DNA of 32,167 nucleotides from an uncultured Flavobacteriales bacterium (GTDB lineage Bacteria > Bacteroidota > Bacteroidia > Flavobacteriales_E > Vicingaceae), in NCBI GenBank assembly GCA_937925525.1, contig CALALS010000113.1, positions 1 to 32,167 of the forward strand, read 5' to 3'. Shown in pieces: positions 7,869 through 15,609 of the stretch. The notes under the pieces are model-generated. The model was not told the origin of the DNA. It searched no databases and was given only the letters and a program-made list of their open reading frames with translations. Position numbers and translations under genes: made by a program. Position 1 is the first letter of the stretch. Each line of letters begins with the position of its first letter.

Positions 7869-8295
7869 ATGATAGCTAAAGAGAAGAATATACTAATAAT
7901 CGAAAATGACCATATTTATATAAATAAGCTTAGAAATGTTTTGAATACATTAAGCGTAGAACATTCAGATTATATTATTAACGTATCTAATGCAATTCGG
8001 CAGGATGATTTTGAAAAAGTGGAAAACAAAAAATTTGAGATAATTTTCATTGGTTATGATTTTCTTTTAATACAAAAAAAGCCAATTGCTAATTTGCTAA
8101 AAAAAATGCTTACCTAAGCAAGTTGTAATTGTATTACCAAAAGTAAATAAGAAGATTATTTCAGAGCTAACTCAATTAGCTAAAAGTCATAAAAACTTGG
8201 CAGAAGAATACCTACTTAAAAACAAGTTTTCTGATGGACTCATATTTAAGTTTGTAAAAAGTTTGGTAATAGATAATAAGTTAAATTATATATAA
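7869..8295 (+). pseudogene. Degenerate receiver-domain gene broken by a frameshift in an A8 run
   Basis: The open frame from the ATG at 7869 runs only to 8117 (82 residues), ending soon after a run of eight A at 8099-8106. Removing one A joins it to the next frame, which stays open to the TAA at 8293-8295. The product is then 141 residues, matching the 139 residues of the receiver just upstream. The second part reads CLPKQVVIVLPKVNKK and then a helical tail, which supplies the missing beta-4 to alpha-5 of the fold. The acceptor position is degenerate: where the upstream gene has ILDFY this one has FIGYD. The Ser/Thr after beta-4 is Pro. It therefore looks like a pseudo-receiver even when repaired. 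It could be a recent loss, a phase-variable gene, or a sequencing error in the A run. Confidence 0.8.
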
Positions 8296-8308
8296 AATAA
8301 ATTAGGAT

Positions 8309-9037
8309 ATGAAAAATGTGAAAAGGATTGGAATACTATTGTTGTTAATATTTTTAGTAATAACTTGTAAAAAGCAAAAGTTTGAGAAAAACTCCAAAGT
8401 TTCTCCAAATGACTTTTTATCATCTGAAAAATATGAAGAATTAATTATTGATTTGGTTTATGTAGATGACTTAAAACCTTCATCAAATACAGTTGCTAAT
8501 TTGAAGTCGCTTTTACAAACAAGGTTAAATAAACCTAAAGGAATTTTTATTAAGGAAAGAGCTATTAGCTCTCCGGGTAAGAGTAGTTATAATCTTTCAG
8601 AAATATCAGAAATTGAAAAACAAAATAGAAAGGAAAATTCAGGTGGTAAAACACTAACTGCTTTTTTGCTTTTTCTTGACGGAAAATATAGTGAAAATGA
8701 GAAAGTTTTAGGTATTGCGTATGGTGCTTCTTCTGCTGTGATTTTCGAAAAATTAATTAGAGATAATTCAGGTGGAGTATTTCAACCAAAAACTGATGTT
8801 TTAGAAGGGGCTGTAACTAATCATGAAATGGGACATTTATTAGGCTTGGTAAACTCAGGTACTCCAATGGTAAACGGACATGAAGACGGTTCTAACGCAC
8901 ATCACTGCAATAACGATGAATGCATTATGTATTATGCAGCTGAAAATGTAGATGTAGTGGGTAGTCTAGTTGGTTCTTCAGTGCCTGAATTTGATCAAAA
9001 CTGTATAAGTGATTTAAGAGCAAATGGCGGAAAGTAA
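8309..9037 (+). CDS. Lipoprotein zinc metalloprotease (metzincin-like)
   Basis: This 242-residue protein has a lipoprotein signal ending at LVITC (Cys20), so it is probably lipid-anchored in the envelope. Residues 172-182 read HEMGHLLGLVN, an HExxHxxG zinc site with Glu173 as catalytic base. A His/Cys-rich stretch follows (HED at 191-193, HHC at 198-200, C205), then CIMYY with Met207 in the place of the metzincin Met-turn. The usual third ligand (His or Asp at position 182) is Asn here, so the third ligand may be a later His. I recall similar membrane metalloproteases in Bacteroidota but cannot assign a peptidase family. It starts 13 nt after the broken receiver gene and converges on the HAD gene with a 7-nt gap. 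The substrate is unknown. Confidence 0.75.
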   Translation: MKNVKRIGILLLLIFLVITCKKQKFEKNSKVSPNDFLSSEKYEELIIDLVYVDDLKPSSNTVANLKSLLQTRLNKPKGIFIKERAISSPGKSSYNLSEISEIEKQNRKENSGGKTLTAFLLFLDGKYSENEKVLGIAYGASSAVIFEKLIRDNSGGVFQPKTDVLEGAVTNHEMGHLLGLVNSGTPMVNGHEDGSNAHHCNNDECIMYYAAENVDVVGSLVGSSVPEFDQNCISDLRANGGK

Positions 9038-9044
9038 AGTTAGT

Positions 9045-9731
9045 CTAAAGAAGTTTTTTTATTTCTTTTAATTGGCTAATTTGTGTAGACAATGGATTAT
9101 TTATTTTTCTGTTGCTAAAAAAAATAGCTTTCCATCCGGCATTTAGTGCGCCTTTTACGTCCGGTTCGTAATCATCGCCAATCATTAAACATTCTACTGA
9201 AGATGTTTTAGTCAAGGATTCAGCATGTCTAAATATTTTGATATGTGGCTTGTTATAGCCAACTTCTTCTGATATAATTATATTTTGAAAATAAGTCGAA
9301 ATTCCCGAATTGTTTAATTTAATATACTGAACTTCTTTAAATCCGTTGGTGATAATATGTAGCGAATATTTTTCCTTAAGATGTTCTAAAACCTCTTTGG
9401 TGCCTTCAATTAAGTTGGTTTTTTGTGGACTCCGCTTTATATATTCCTCACCAAAATCTTTTCCTAGATTAGACTTAATTACTTTTAATTTTTTTAATGT
9501 TTCATCAAATCGCTTATGCCTAAGCTCTTCTTTTGTGATTTTATTTTTTCTATAAAGTTTCCAAAGGTTTTTATTAATATCTATATATTTTTTGTAAAAA
9601 GCATCAAACGATTCGATATGATTATTTAACTCAAATTCCACAAATAATTCTTGCAGTGTTTCTTCTGAGTTTTTTTCAAAATCCCACAGTGTTCTATCTA
9701 AGTCGAAAAATATGTGCTTTATTTCTTTCAT
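9045..9731 (-). CDS. HAD-superfamily hydrolase, YjjG-like nucleotidase
   Basis: This 228-residue cytoplasmic phosphatase has all four HAD motifs: DLDRTLWDF with the nucleophile Asp10 and Asp12, IITNG, the Lys in NKPHIKIF, and MIGDDYEPD. The helical cap inserted after motif I, and the Trp-Asp-Phe following the first motif, fit the YjjG group, which dephosphorylates noncanonical pyrimidine nucleotides. That substrate fits the neighbouring upp gene (uracil salvage), but it is an inference. Its start overlaps the stop of the upstream membrane-protein gene by 4 nt. It is the last gene of a five-gene minus-strand operon. Confidence 0.85.
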   Translation of the reverse strand: MKEIKHIFFDLDRTLWDFEKNSEETLQELFVEFELNNHIESFDAFYKKYIDINKNLWKLYRKNKITKEELRHKRFDETLKKLKVIKSNLGKDFGEEYIKRSPQKTNLIEGTKEVLEHLKEKYSLHIITNGFKEVQYIKLNNSGISTYFQNIIISEEVGYNKPHIKIFRHAESLTKTSSVECLMIGDDYEPDVKGALNAGWKAIFFSNRKINNPLSTQISQLKEIKKLL

Positions 9732-10198
9732 GTATAAAGATTAGGAAACAAATCAGCGATAAACACTAAAATTAAAGTCCAAATTAGTATAGAAATAACA
9801 AGACTTGGATATGCCATTTTTTCGTGTCGGTACAACCTAGCTAGTACAATACTGCCAATTGGAACAGATAGAATAGTAGGGGTAATAGCGCAAATTCCAA
9901 TGTAACCAAACTTCTTTTTTATTTTGATAATTAGCCGATGAGATTTTTTGATTTTAAAAGGTAGCTTGTTGGTTATACCAAGCTTTTCATTTTTTCTTGC
10001 TCTTCTTTCTACACTTTTTTTAATAAGCCATTCACTTAAAAAGAAAAAAATAACACTACTAAAAATTCCGCCTAACGCAACGGTTAAGAAGGCTTCCAAT
10101 TTTGAAAACCCGTTAACATTAACTGCTAAAAATGGTGTGGGGAGTAGTTTAATTCCTGCAAGAAGAAAAACACTAATTGCTTTTATCCAAAAATTCAT
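9728..10198 (-). CDS. Small integral membrane protein of unknown function
   Basis: The protein has 156 residues with about four hydrophobic segments: residues about 5-22, 35-60, 98-120 and 130-150. A strongly basic cytoplasmic stretch lies in the middle (VERRARKNEK, then KIKKSHRLIIKIKKK). The segment FGYIGICAITPTILSVPIGS, followed by another helix, has a weak likeness to the small multidrug-export or DedA-like groups, but this is not firm. It overlaps both neighbours by short ATGA-type junctions (upp upstream, HAD downstream), so it is translated as part of the operon. Confidence 0.65.
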   Translation of the reverse strand: MNFWIKAISVFLLAGIKLLPTPFLAVNVNGFSKLEAFLTVALGGIFSSVIFFFLSEWLIKKSVERRARKNEKLGITNKLPFKIKKSHRLIIKIKKKFGYIGICAITPTILSVPIGSIVLARLYRHEKMAYPSLVISILIWTLILVFIADLFPNLYT

Positions 10199-10854
10199 CA
10201 GTCTTCTTTTTTACCAAAAGCTAAATCACCTGCATCACCTAAACCGGGAACAATATAGGACTGGGCTGTTAGTTCTTCATCAATTGCTGCTGACCAAATT
10301 GTAGTGTTTTCCGGTAAGTTTCTTTCAGTATAGCTTATGCCTTCAGCACTGGAAATAGCTGCTACAACATGAATTTTTTTAGGTGTTCCTTTTTCTAAAA
10401 GTGATTTATACGTATTCACCATTGACGAACCTGTTGCAAGCATTGGGTCAGAAATAATAAGTGTTTTTCCTTCAATGGAAGGACAAGCAAGGTATTCAAG
10501 TTCTATTTCAAAAGTTCCGTCTTTATGATGTTTTCTGTAAGCAGAAACAAACCCATTTTCGGCATTGTCAAAATAGTTTAACACGCCTTGGTGTAAGGGA
10601 AGTCCTGCTCTTAAAATGGTAATTAATACAATTTTTTCGTCAATTACCGGAATATTTGCTTCACCTAACGGAGTAGTTACTTCAATAGTTTTGTAACTTA
10701 AGGTTTTGCTGATTTCATAAGCACATATTTCTCCTATACGCTCTAAATTTCTTCTAAAACGCATGCTGTCTTTTTGAATTTCAACATTTCTTAATTCAAG
10801 AACGTATTGATTAATAAGACTATTTTCATCGCTTAGGTTAATTACTTTTCCCAT
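10198..10854 (-). CDS. upp: Uracil phosphoribosyltransferase
   Basis: This 218-residue enzyme makes UMP from uracil and PRPP (pyrimidine salvage). It shows the PRPP-binding loop LIISDPMLATGSS (residues 132-144), the upstream LITILRAGLPLHQG motif, and the uracil-binding end YIVPGLGDAGDLAFG. Length is close to the usual 208-210 residues, with a slightly extended N-terminus. It lies 27 nt after the deacetylase-like gene, and its last bases overlap the start of the membrane-protein gene. Confidence 0.96.
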   Translation of the reverse strand: MGKVINLSDENSLINQYVLELRNVEIQKDSMRFRRNLERIGEICAYEISKTLSYKTIEVTTPLGEANIPVIDEKIVLITILRAGLPLHQGVLNYFDNAENGFVSAYRKHHKDGTFEIELEYLACPSIEGKTLIISDPMLATGSSMVNTYKSLLEKGTPKKIHVVAAISSAEGISYTERNLPENTTIWSAAIDEELTAQSYIVPGLGDAGDLAFGKKED

Positions 10855-10881
10855 TCCGTTTGTTTGTGTAAAAATAGCAAA

Positions 10882-12150
10882 CTATTGGTGAATTTGCGCC
10901 ATTGCTTTTGGATAAACCTCTTGCCAATTTTCCCAATTTTGGAAATTGCTAATGGTTTCGTTATGCCAGCAGGTAAACAAATTTCCTTTAGTTGATTTTG
11001 CTTGCTCTGATATTTTTATAATCTCACTAATGGCTTCTTTTGGATTTAATTTTAAATGAAGATTCAGAGTAGTATCCATTATTGGAGTTGAGTGTATGAG
11101 TATAGGTTTTTCTATATTTTCTTTTAAATCAAAAAAATGAAAGGGTTGTGAGGTAGAGGCTCTATAGCCAATGTGTTTTGGGTAAGCCATAGAATAATCT
11201 TGTTTTATTCCAGCATCAATTAAATGATTATATGTATCCGGAAGATTTAACTTTAAGTAGTGTTGACGACTAATACTTACTTCTTTTCCGGTTATATTTT
11301 CAAGGCGTTCCTTTTCAATTTTAATTTTTTCAGGATGTTGATTTGATTGATAGGAAGGATGAATTCCAATTTCACCGTCTAAATTTTTAATAGCTTGTTT
11401 AAATTCCGGAGACGAGAAAGGAACATTTTTGTCATAAGCACCATAATTGCCAACTAAAACAAAATAAATTGGGTTACAATTAAATTGTTGATGAATTTTT
11501 TGGAGAGCGTCATAGGTGTCAAAAGGGTCTTTTTGTTTTTTGTTTAGCGTGTTTATTCTCTTTGTTATTCCCCTTCCTTGAATTACATCTTTTAACGCAG
11601 CGGCTGAGTTTCTTATGAATCCTTTTCCTAAATAGGCAAAAGCATTATCAATGTCTATTATTGGTTGATGTTTAAAGTTTCTATCGGGTTTAATTTTAAG
11701 TCTATTTGCGAAATCGTTTAGCCAATAATCAATAATCGGAAGTTCTAAAAACCCCTCTTTAAAAGCTAAACTTTCTTCGGAAGGAAATCTTCCAAACTCA
11801 TCTTTTTTGTGGGGTAAATACTCTTCGTATCTTGATACTAGGTAAAAACAAGCGGAAAATAAATCAAATCCGTAATCATCATTTTGGGTTTTGAAAAATT
11901 TATAATGGTCCGCACTGTCAATATTAATATTTTGAGCTTTAATGTCATTTTCAAATAATAGAGAATGTGGTATGATTTGTATGGCGGACTCAATTTCTTC
12001 GTTTGAATAATTAATCTTTATACCACTTACTAAATTGAAGTCTTCTTTAGAATGGATAAGCGTATAAGAAGAATTTAAAAATTCAGAGAAAATAAACTTT
12101 AAAATAAAGTTTAATCGGGTAGAGGTTTTATTTGAATAGATGTAAATCAC
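10882..12150 (-). CDS. Polysaccharide-deacetylase-like protein
   Basis: The protein has 422 residues and no signal peptide. The N-terminal third (about 1-160) has no family I can name. The rest looks like a NodB-type deacetylase barrel: the acidic motif PIIDIDNAFAYLGKG near residue 165, NPIYFVLVGNYG, the metal-site-like HPSYQSN, SRQHYLKL, and a C-terminal HNETISN. I recall this two-part layout as a common Bacteroidota 'polysaccharide deacetylase family' protein. The substrate is unknown, and the metal ligands should be checked because the usual DD motif reads DID. The start overlaps the radC stop by 4 nt, so it is in the radC operon. Confidence 0.75.
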   Translation of the reverse strand: MIYIYSNKTSTRLNFILKFIFSEFLNSSYTLIHSKEDFNLVSGIKINYSNEEIESAIQIIPHSLLFENDIKAQNINIDSADHYKFFKTQNDDYGFDLFSACFYLVSRYEEYLPHKKDEFGRFPSEESLAFKEGFLELPIIDYWLNDFANRLKIKPDRNFKHQPIIDIDNAFAYLGKGFIRNSAAALKDVIQGRGITKRINTLNKKQKDPFDTYDALQKIHQQFNCNPIYFVLVGNYGAYDKNVPFSSPEFKQAIKNLDGEIGIHPSYQSNQHPEKIKIEKERLENITGKEVSISRQHYLKLNLPDTYNHLIDAGIKQDYSMAYPKHIGYRASTSQPFHFFDLKENIEKPILIHSTPIMDTTLNLHLKLNPKEAISEIIKISEQAKSTKGNLFTCWHNETISNFQNWENWQEVYPKAMAQIHQ

Positions 12151-12842
12151 AATAGGCCTTCATCGGCAAAACTAAAATAATCAGCTTCAGTAACGATAAT
12201 ATGGTCTAATAATTTTATTTCAAACAAGTCTAAAGCTTGTTTTATTTTTTTAGTGAGGTTTTCATCAGCCATACTAGGTTTTTTGTTCCCGGAAGGGTGG
12301 TTGTGTGATAGAATAATTCCTGAGGCTAGTTTTTCTATAGCTGGCTTGCTAATTAATCGAATATCTGCTACTGTACCACTAATACCTCCTACACTAATTT
12401 TAATTTTTTCAATAACGCTATTTGAACGGTTTAAGAGTAGTATCCAAAACTCTTCATGCGGTAAGTCTTGAAGCAACGGATGCATTATTTCAAATGCATC
12501 TTTACTGGATGTTATCTTTTGTCGTTTAGAGGGCTCTTCTTCTTTTCTCCTTTTACCTAATTCAAGGGCTGCAATAATGCTAATGGCTTTTGCTTCACCA
12601 ATACCATTAAATTTCATTAGGTCATTAATGGTAAGCTTACCAATTTGATTTAAGTTGTTATCGAAAGAACTCAAAATTCTTTGAGCAAGCTGAACGGCAC
12701 TTTCATTTTTATTACCACTTCCAATTAAAATAGCAATTAGTTCTGCATTGCTTAATGAAGCTTTTCCGTTAAGCATTAATTTTTCTCTTGGCCGGTCTTC
12801 TTCTGAGAGTTGTTTTATTTTAATACCAAATTCGTCACTCAT
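12147..12842 (-). CDS. radC: RadC-family JAB1/MPN domain protein
   Basis: This 231-residue protein has the two-part RadC layout: a helix-hairpin-helix-like N-terminus (LSNAELIAILIGSG and LMKFNGIGEAKA) and a C-terminal JAMM metal site SHNHPSGNKKPSMAD with His180, His182 and Asp193. RadC is conserved in bacteria, but its long-assumed DNA-repair role is not established. It heads the operon radC / deacetylase-like / upp / membrane protein / HAD. A perfect -7 box ends only 5 nt before its ATG. Confidence 0.93.
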   Translation of the reverse strand: MSDEFGIKIKQLSEEDRPREKLMLNGKASLSNAELIAILIGSGNKNESAVQLAQRILSSFDNNLNQIGKLTINDLMKFNGIGEAKAISIIAALELGKRRKEEEPSKRQKITSSKDAFEIMHPLLQDLPHEEFWILLLNRSNSVIEKIKISVGGISGTVADIRLISKPAIEKLASGIILSHNHPSGNKKPSMADENLTKKIKQALDLFEIKLLDHIIVTEADYFSFADEGLL

Positions 12843-12847
12843 AATTT

Positions 12848-12855
12848 CAAATGTA
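12848..12855 (-). promoter_or_regulatory. Putative radC promoter -7 element giving a leaderless transcript
   Basis: On the minus strand TACATTTG sits 5 nt before the radC ATG (A at 12842). By the spacing seen at the SRP RNA gene, transcription would start at the A of the ATG. It follows directly after the rpsT terminator. No TTG is found at the ideal -33 distance. Confidence 0.45.
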
Positions 12856-12857
12856 AC

Positions 12858-12882
12858 AAAAAAAGCCCCACAAATGTGAGAC
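12858..12882 (-). terminator. Terminator after rpsT
   Basis: On the minus strand GTCTCAC / GTGGGGC form a 7-bp stem (two G-U pairs) with loop ATTT, followed by seven T. It lies 28 nt after the rpsT stop. Confidence 0.85.
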
Positions 12883-12910
12883 TTTTATAAACCTATCTGA
12901 AAACTTAATT

Positions 12911-13165
12911 TTACTTAAGCGTATTTACGTGTTTGGTCAATTTAGACTTTAAGTTAGCAGCCTTATTCTTGTGAATTATGTTTTTCTTAGCCAGTTTATC
13001 AATCATTGAAGTGGCTTTAACTAACAATTCTTCAGCATCTTTTTTCTTTTCTGCTGCTTTAAGGTTTTTAATAACCGTTCTAGTAGATTTAGAATTGTAT
13101 TTATTTCTTAACCTTCTAGTTTCGGTTTGTCTAATTCTTTTAATTGACGATTTATGGTTAGCCAT
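12911..13165 (-). CDS. rpsT: 30S ribosomal protein S20
   Basis: This 84-residue, very basic protein reads MANHKSSIKRIRQTETRRLR and continues RNKYNSKSTRTVIK. HKNKAANLKSKLTKHV near the end is the classic S20 tail. It binds 16S rRNA in the small subunit. Length is normal. It lies 20 nt downstream of the tRNA-Glu gene with no promoter or terminator between them, so the tRNA and the mRNA probably come from one transcript that is cut. A good terminator follows. Confidence 0.97.
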   Translation of the reverse strand: MANHKSSIKRIRQTETRRLRNKYNSKSTRTVIKNLKAAEKKKDAEELLVKATSMIDKLAKKNIIHKNKAANLKSKLTKHVNTLK

Positions 13166-13185
13166 AATGTTTTGTTTTATTTAAG

Positions 13186-13257
13186 CAGCCCGTAGGGGAA
13201 TCGAACCCCTGTTTCCAGAATGAAAATCTGGCGTCCTAACCCCTAGACGAACGGGCC
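13186..13257 (-). tRNA. tRNA-Glu (anticodon TTC)
   Basis: The minus-strand sequence folds as a full cloverleaf of 72 nt. The acceptor arm is GGCCCGT / ACGGGCT (first pair G-U). The D arm includes TCTAGGGGTTAGGA. The anticodon arm is CCAGA / TCTGG with loop TTTTCAT (anticodon TTC at 13222-13224), and the T arm is AGGGG TTCGATT CCCCT. The discriminator is G, and CCA is not encoded. It supplies glutamyl-tRNA for translation and also for the HemA step of the hem operon in this window. Confidence 0.96.
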
Positions 13258-13287
13258 TAAATTGGTTTTACCCCAAAAAAGGGAGTG

Positions 13288-13318
13288 CAAATGTATATTT
13301 TTTTTGATTGTCCAACAA
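13288..13318 (-). promoter_or_regulatory. Promoter of tRNA-Glu and rpsT
   Basis: On the minus strand there is TTG (13316-13318), a 20-nt spacer, then TACATTTG (13288-13295). Start of transcription is predicted near 13282, about 25 nt before the tRNA. The -33 end overlaps the T-run of the upstream terminator. Confidence 0.75.
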
Positions 13319-13338
13319 AAAAAGAATAAAATTTATTC
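13317..13338 (-). terminator. Probable terminator of the proS operon
   Basis: On the minus strand GAATAA / TTATTC pair around a 3-nt loop, and seven T follow. The stop codon of the unknown gene (TAA) lies inside the stem. The stem is all A-T apart from the outer pair, so strength is uncertain. Confidence 0.55.
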
Positions 13339-14019
13339 AAAATGGTCGTTATCTGACTGAAACCTAAAACCTAAGCGTTTTCCGGTGGCTACTTTTGAAC
13401 TCATTTCCACTTCTATGATTTGGTCAACACTAATTTGTGCCATACTGTCGTAAGGAGGGACTTGTAAGTCAAAATCCATAGAGTAAAGCATGGCAGATTC
13501 AACTACTGAAATCATTTTTTTCTTATCAAGGATGTCTGCTGGTAAATCGTTATATAAAAAGGCTAATTGTCTTTTACCTTCCACAAAAAAGTGTTCTTCT
13601 GCGTTTACAAATATTCTTGCTATTAAGTAGCCAATATCATTACTTCTATTAAATTTAAACGAATCGGCTAAAAAATTATAAACGCTAATCATGCCAAAAA
13701 ACCCTCTGCTTTCTTCTTCTTGAAGATAGCTTGTTTTCCATATTGGATGGCTTTTTTCAAATGTAAATATATTTGAATGACCATGAAATACTAGTATATC
13801 ACTTGCAAATTTAAGTTGGCAATCAAATTCACTTTTATCTGTATATTTAATTTCAATGTTTTCATTACATCCAACTATATTAGGTGCAATTTCTGTTTCT
13901 AACTGCAACAAACACTCCTTAAGCAAATTAATCTTTTCTAAGGTTACTCTATAAACATTTTGTTTAAGGCATCCCTTTTCTTTAATGGTATTTATAATGA
14001 GGTCTCTTGCAGGTTTCAT
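13333..14019 (-). CDS. Conserved hypothetical protein downstream of proS
   Basis: This is a 228-residue soluble protein with no signal peptide or membrane segment. I chose the ATG at 14019 (MKPARDLIINTIKEKG). A longer frame back to 14079 would run inside proS in another frame, while the chosen start leaves a 2-nt gap after the proS stop. Recognisable stretches are FASDILVFHGHSNIFTFEKS, RGFFGMISVYNFLADSF and IFVNAEEHFFVEGKRQL. I have the impression of a family seen widely in Bacteroidota, but I know no function or domain name. Tight coupling to prolyl-tRNA synthetase hints at a housekeeping role, which is only an inference. Confidence 0.75.
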   Translation of the reverse strand: MKPARDLIINTIKEKGCLKQNVYRVTLEKINLLKECLLQLETEIAPNIVGCNENIEIKYTDKSEFDCQLKFASDILVFHGHSNIFTFEKSHPIWKTSYLQEEESRGFFGMISVYNFLADSFKFNRSNDIGYLIARIFVNAEEHFFVEGKRQLAFLYNDLPADILDKKKMISVVESAMLYSMDFDLQVPPYDSMAQISVDQIIEVEMSSKVATGKRLGFRFQSDNDHFE

Positions 14020-14021
14020 AA

Positions 14022-15497
14022 TTAGTATGCTTTGGCAAAAATTACTCTTTGGGTAGATGGCTTTCCTGAATAAACGCATTTACCTTCTTCTTGAGAATTA
14101 TTTAAAGGAATACATCTTATAGTTGCTTTTGTTTCGTTTTTAATTTTTTCTTCCGTTTCAGCTGTTCCGTCCCAGTGGGCAGAAATAAAGCCGCCTTTTT
14201 CTTCAAGAACTTCTTTAAATTCATCAAAAGTGTTAACTATTGTAGTCTTCTCTAATCTATGTTGTTTGGCTTTCTCAAATAAATTATGTTGGATTTTTTC
14301 AAGTAAATCAGGAATGACATTGCTTAATTCATCTAAAGAATAAATGTCTTTTTCTAACGTGTCTCTTCTTGCAACTTCGGCTGTTCCATTCTCTAAATCT
14401 CTAGGGCCAATAGCAATTCTTAATGGAATTCCTTTAAACTCATATTCTGCAAATTTCCAGCCGGGCTTTCTATTGTCATCATCATCAAACTTAACAATTA
14501 TTCCTTTTGATTTCAGCTCTTTTATAAGCTGGTTGGCTTTTTCAGAAATTTGGTTTAGTTGTTCTTTACTTTTATATATAGGTACAACAACTACATGGAA
14601 AGGAGCAAGTTTAGGAGGCAATACTAATCCGTTATCATCAGAGTGGGTCATAATTAATGCGCCCATTAATCTAGTTGAAACTCCCCAGGAGGTAGCCCAT
14701 ACATAATCTTCTTTACCTTGTGAATTAGCAAACTTAACGTCAAATGCTTTTGCAAAGTTTTGTCCTAAAAAGTGTGAAGTTCCCGCTTGTAAAGCTTTAC
14801 CATCTTGCATTAAAGCTTCAATACAATAAGTTTCTTCGGCTCCGGCAAACCTTTCGCTAGGGGTTTTTATGCCTTTAATAACAGGCATTGCCATCCAATT
14901 TTCGGCAAAATCGGCATATACATCTAACATTCGCTCTGTTTCTTCTATGGCTTCTTCTTTTGTAGCATGAGCTGTATGACCTTCTTGCCATAAAAATTCA
15001 GCCGTTCGTAAAAAAAGTCGGGTTCTCATTTCCCACCTTACAACATTAGCCCATTGGTTAATTAAAATTGGTAAATCCCTGTAAGATTGAATCCAACCTT
15101 TGTAAGTATTCCAAATAATGGTTTCAGAAGTTGGTCGTACAATTAACTCTTCTTCCAGCTTTGCTTCAGGATCAACTATAATACCGCCACCGTTCGGATC
15201 ATTTTTAAGTCTGTAATGAGTGACAACAGCACATTCTTTAGCAAAACCATCAACATGACTGGCTTCTTTACTTAGGTATGATTTTGGTATAAACAGTGGA
15301 AAATAAGCATTAGAATGACCAGTATCTTTAAACATCTTATCCAAAGCACTCTTCATATTTTCCCAAATAGCAAATCCGTGTGGTTTAATTACCATACAAC
15401 CCCTAACAGCGGAGTGTTCTGCCAAATCAGCTTTCACAACCAACTGATTATACCATTCAGAATAATTTTCTTCTCTACTTATAAAATCCTTTGCCAT
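14022..15497 (-). CDS. proS: Prolyl-tRNA synthetase, archaeal/eukaryote-like type
   Basis: This 491-residue class II synthetase charges tRNA-Pro with proline. It starts [20 protein letters not shown]. It has [10 protein letters not shown] and [15 protein letters not shown] (motif 2 region), then [18 protein letters not shown] and [16 protein letters not shown], and [17 protein letters not shown] (motif 3 region). The anticodon-binding domain starts at about residue 300 (FHVVVVPIY), and the family's C-terminal extension ends in VIFAKAY. It lacks the inserted editing domain of the usual bacterial type. This type is normal in Bacteroidota. A -7 box lies 42 nt upstream of the ATG. Confidence 0.95.
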   Translation of the reverse strand: MAKDFISREENYSEWYNQLVVKADLAEHSAVRGCMVIKPHGFAIWENMKSALDKMFKDTGHSNAYFPLFIPKSYLSKEASHVDGFAKECAVVTHYRLKNDPNGGGIIVDPEAKLEEELIVRPTSETIIWNTYKGWIQSYRDLPILINQWANVVRWEMRTRLFLRTAEFLWQEGHTAHATKEEAIEETERMLDVYADFAENWMAMPVIKGIKTPSERFAGAEETYCIEALMQDGKALQAGTSHFLGQNFAKAFDVKFANSQGKEDYVWATSWGVSTRLMGALIMTHSDDNGLVLPPKLAPFHVVVVPIYKSKEQLNQISEKANQLIKELKSKGIIVKFDDDDNRKPGWKFAEYEFKGIPLRIAIGPRDLENGTAEVARRDTLEKDIYSLDELSNVIPDLLEKIQHNLFEKAKQHRLEKTTIVNTFDEFKEVLEEKGGFISAHWDGTAETEEKIKNETKATIRCIPLNNSQEEGKCVYSGKPSTQRVIFAKAY

Positions 15498-15538
15498 TTT
15501 TTGGTATGAAATTTGTTTGTTAAATAATTGTTAAAGCA

Positions 15539-15546
15539 CAAAAGTA
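15539..15546 (-). promoter_or_regulatory. proS -7 promoter element
   Basis: On the minus strand TACTTTTG, identical to the SRP RNA -7 box, lies in the divergent gap before proS. It predicts a leader of about 36 nt. No convincing -33 TTG is seen. Confidence 0.5.
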
Positions 15547-15609
15547 AATTTAATTTATAAAATGAAACTTAAAAATACCATATATAACCAAACCAAAATC
15601 TTTTCAATT

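Noticed and set aside
14020..14079. Longer N-terminus for the gene after proS
   Set aside because: It would lie inside proS in another frame; the ATG at 14019 gives a 2-nt gap and a normal start.
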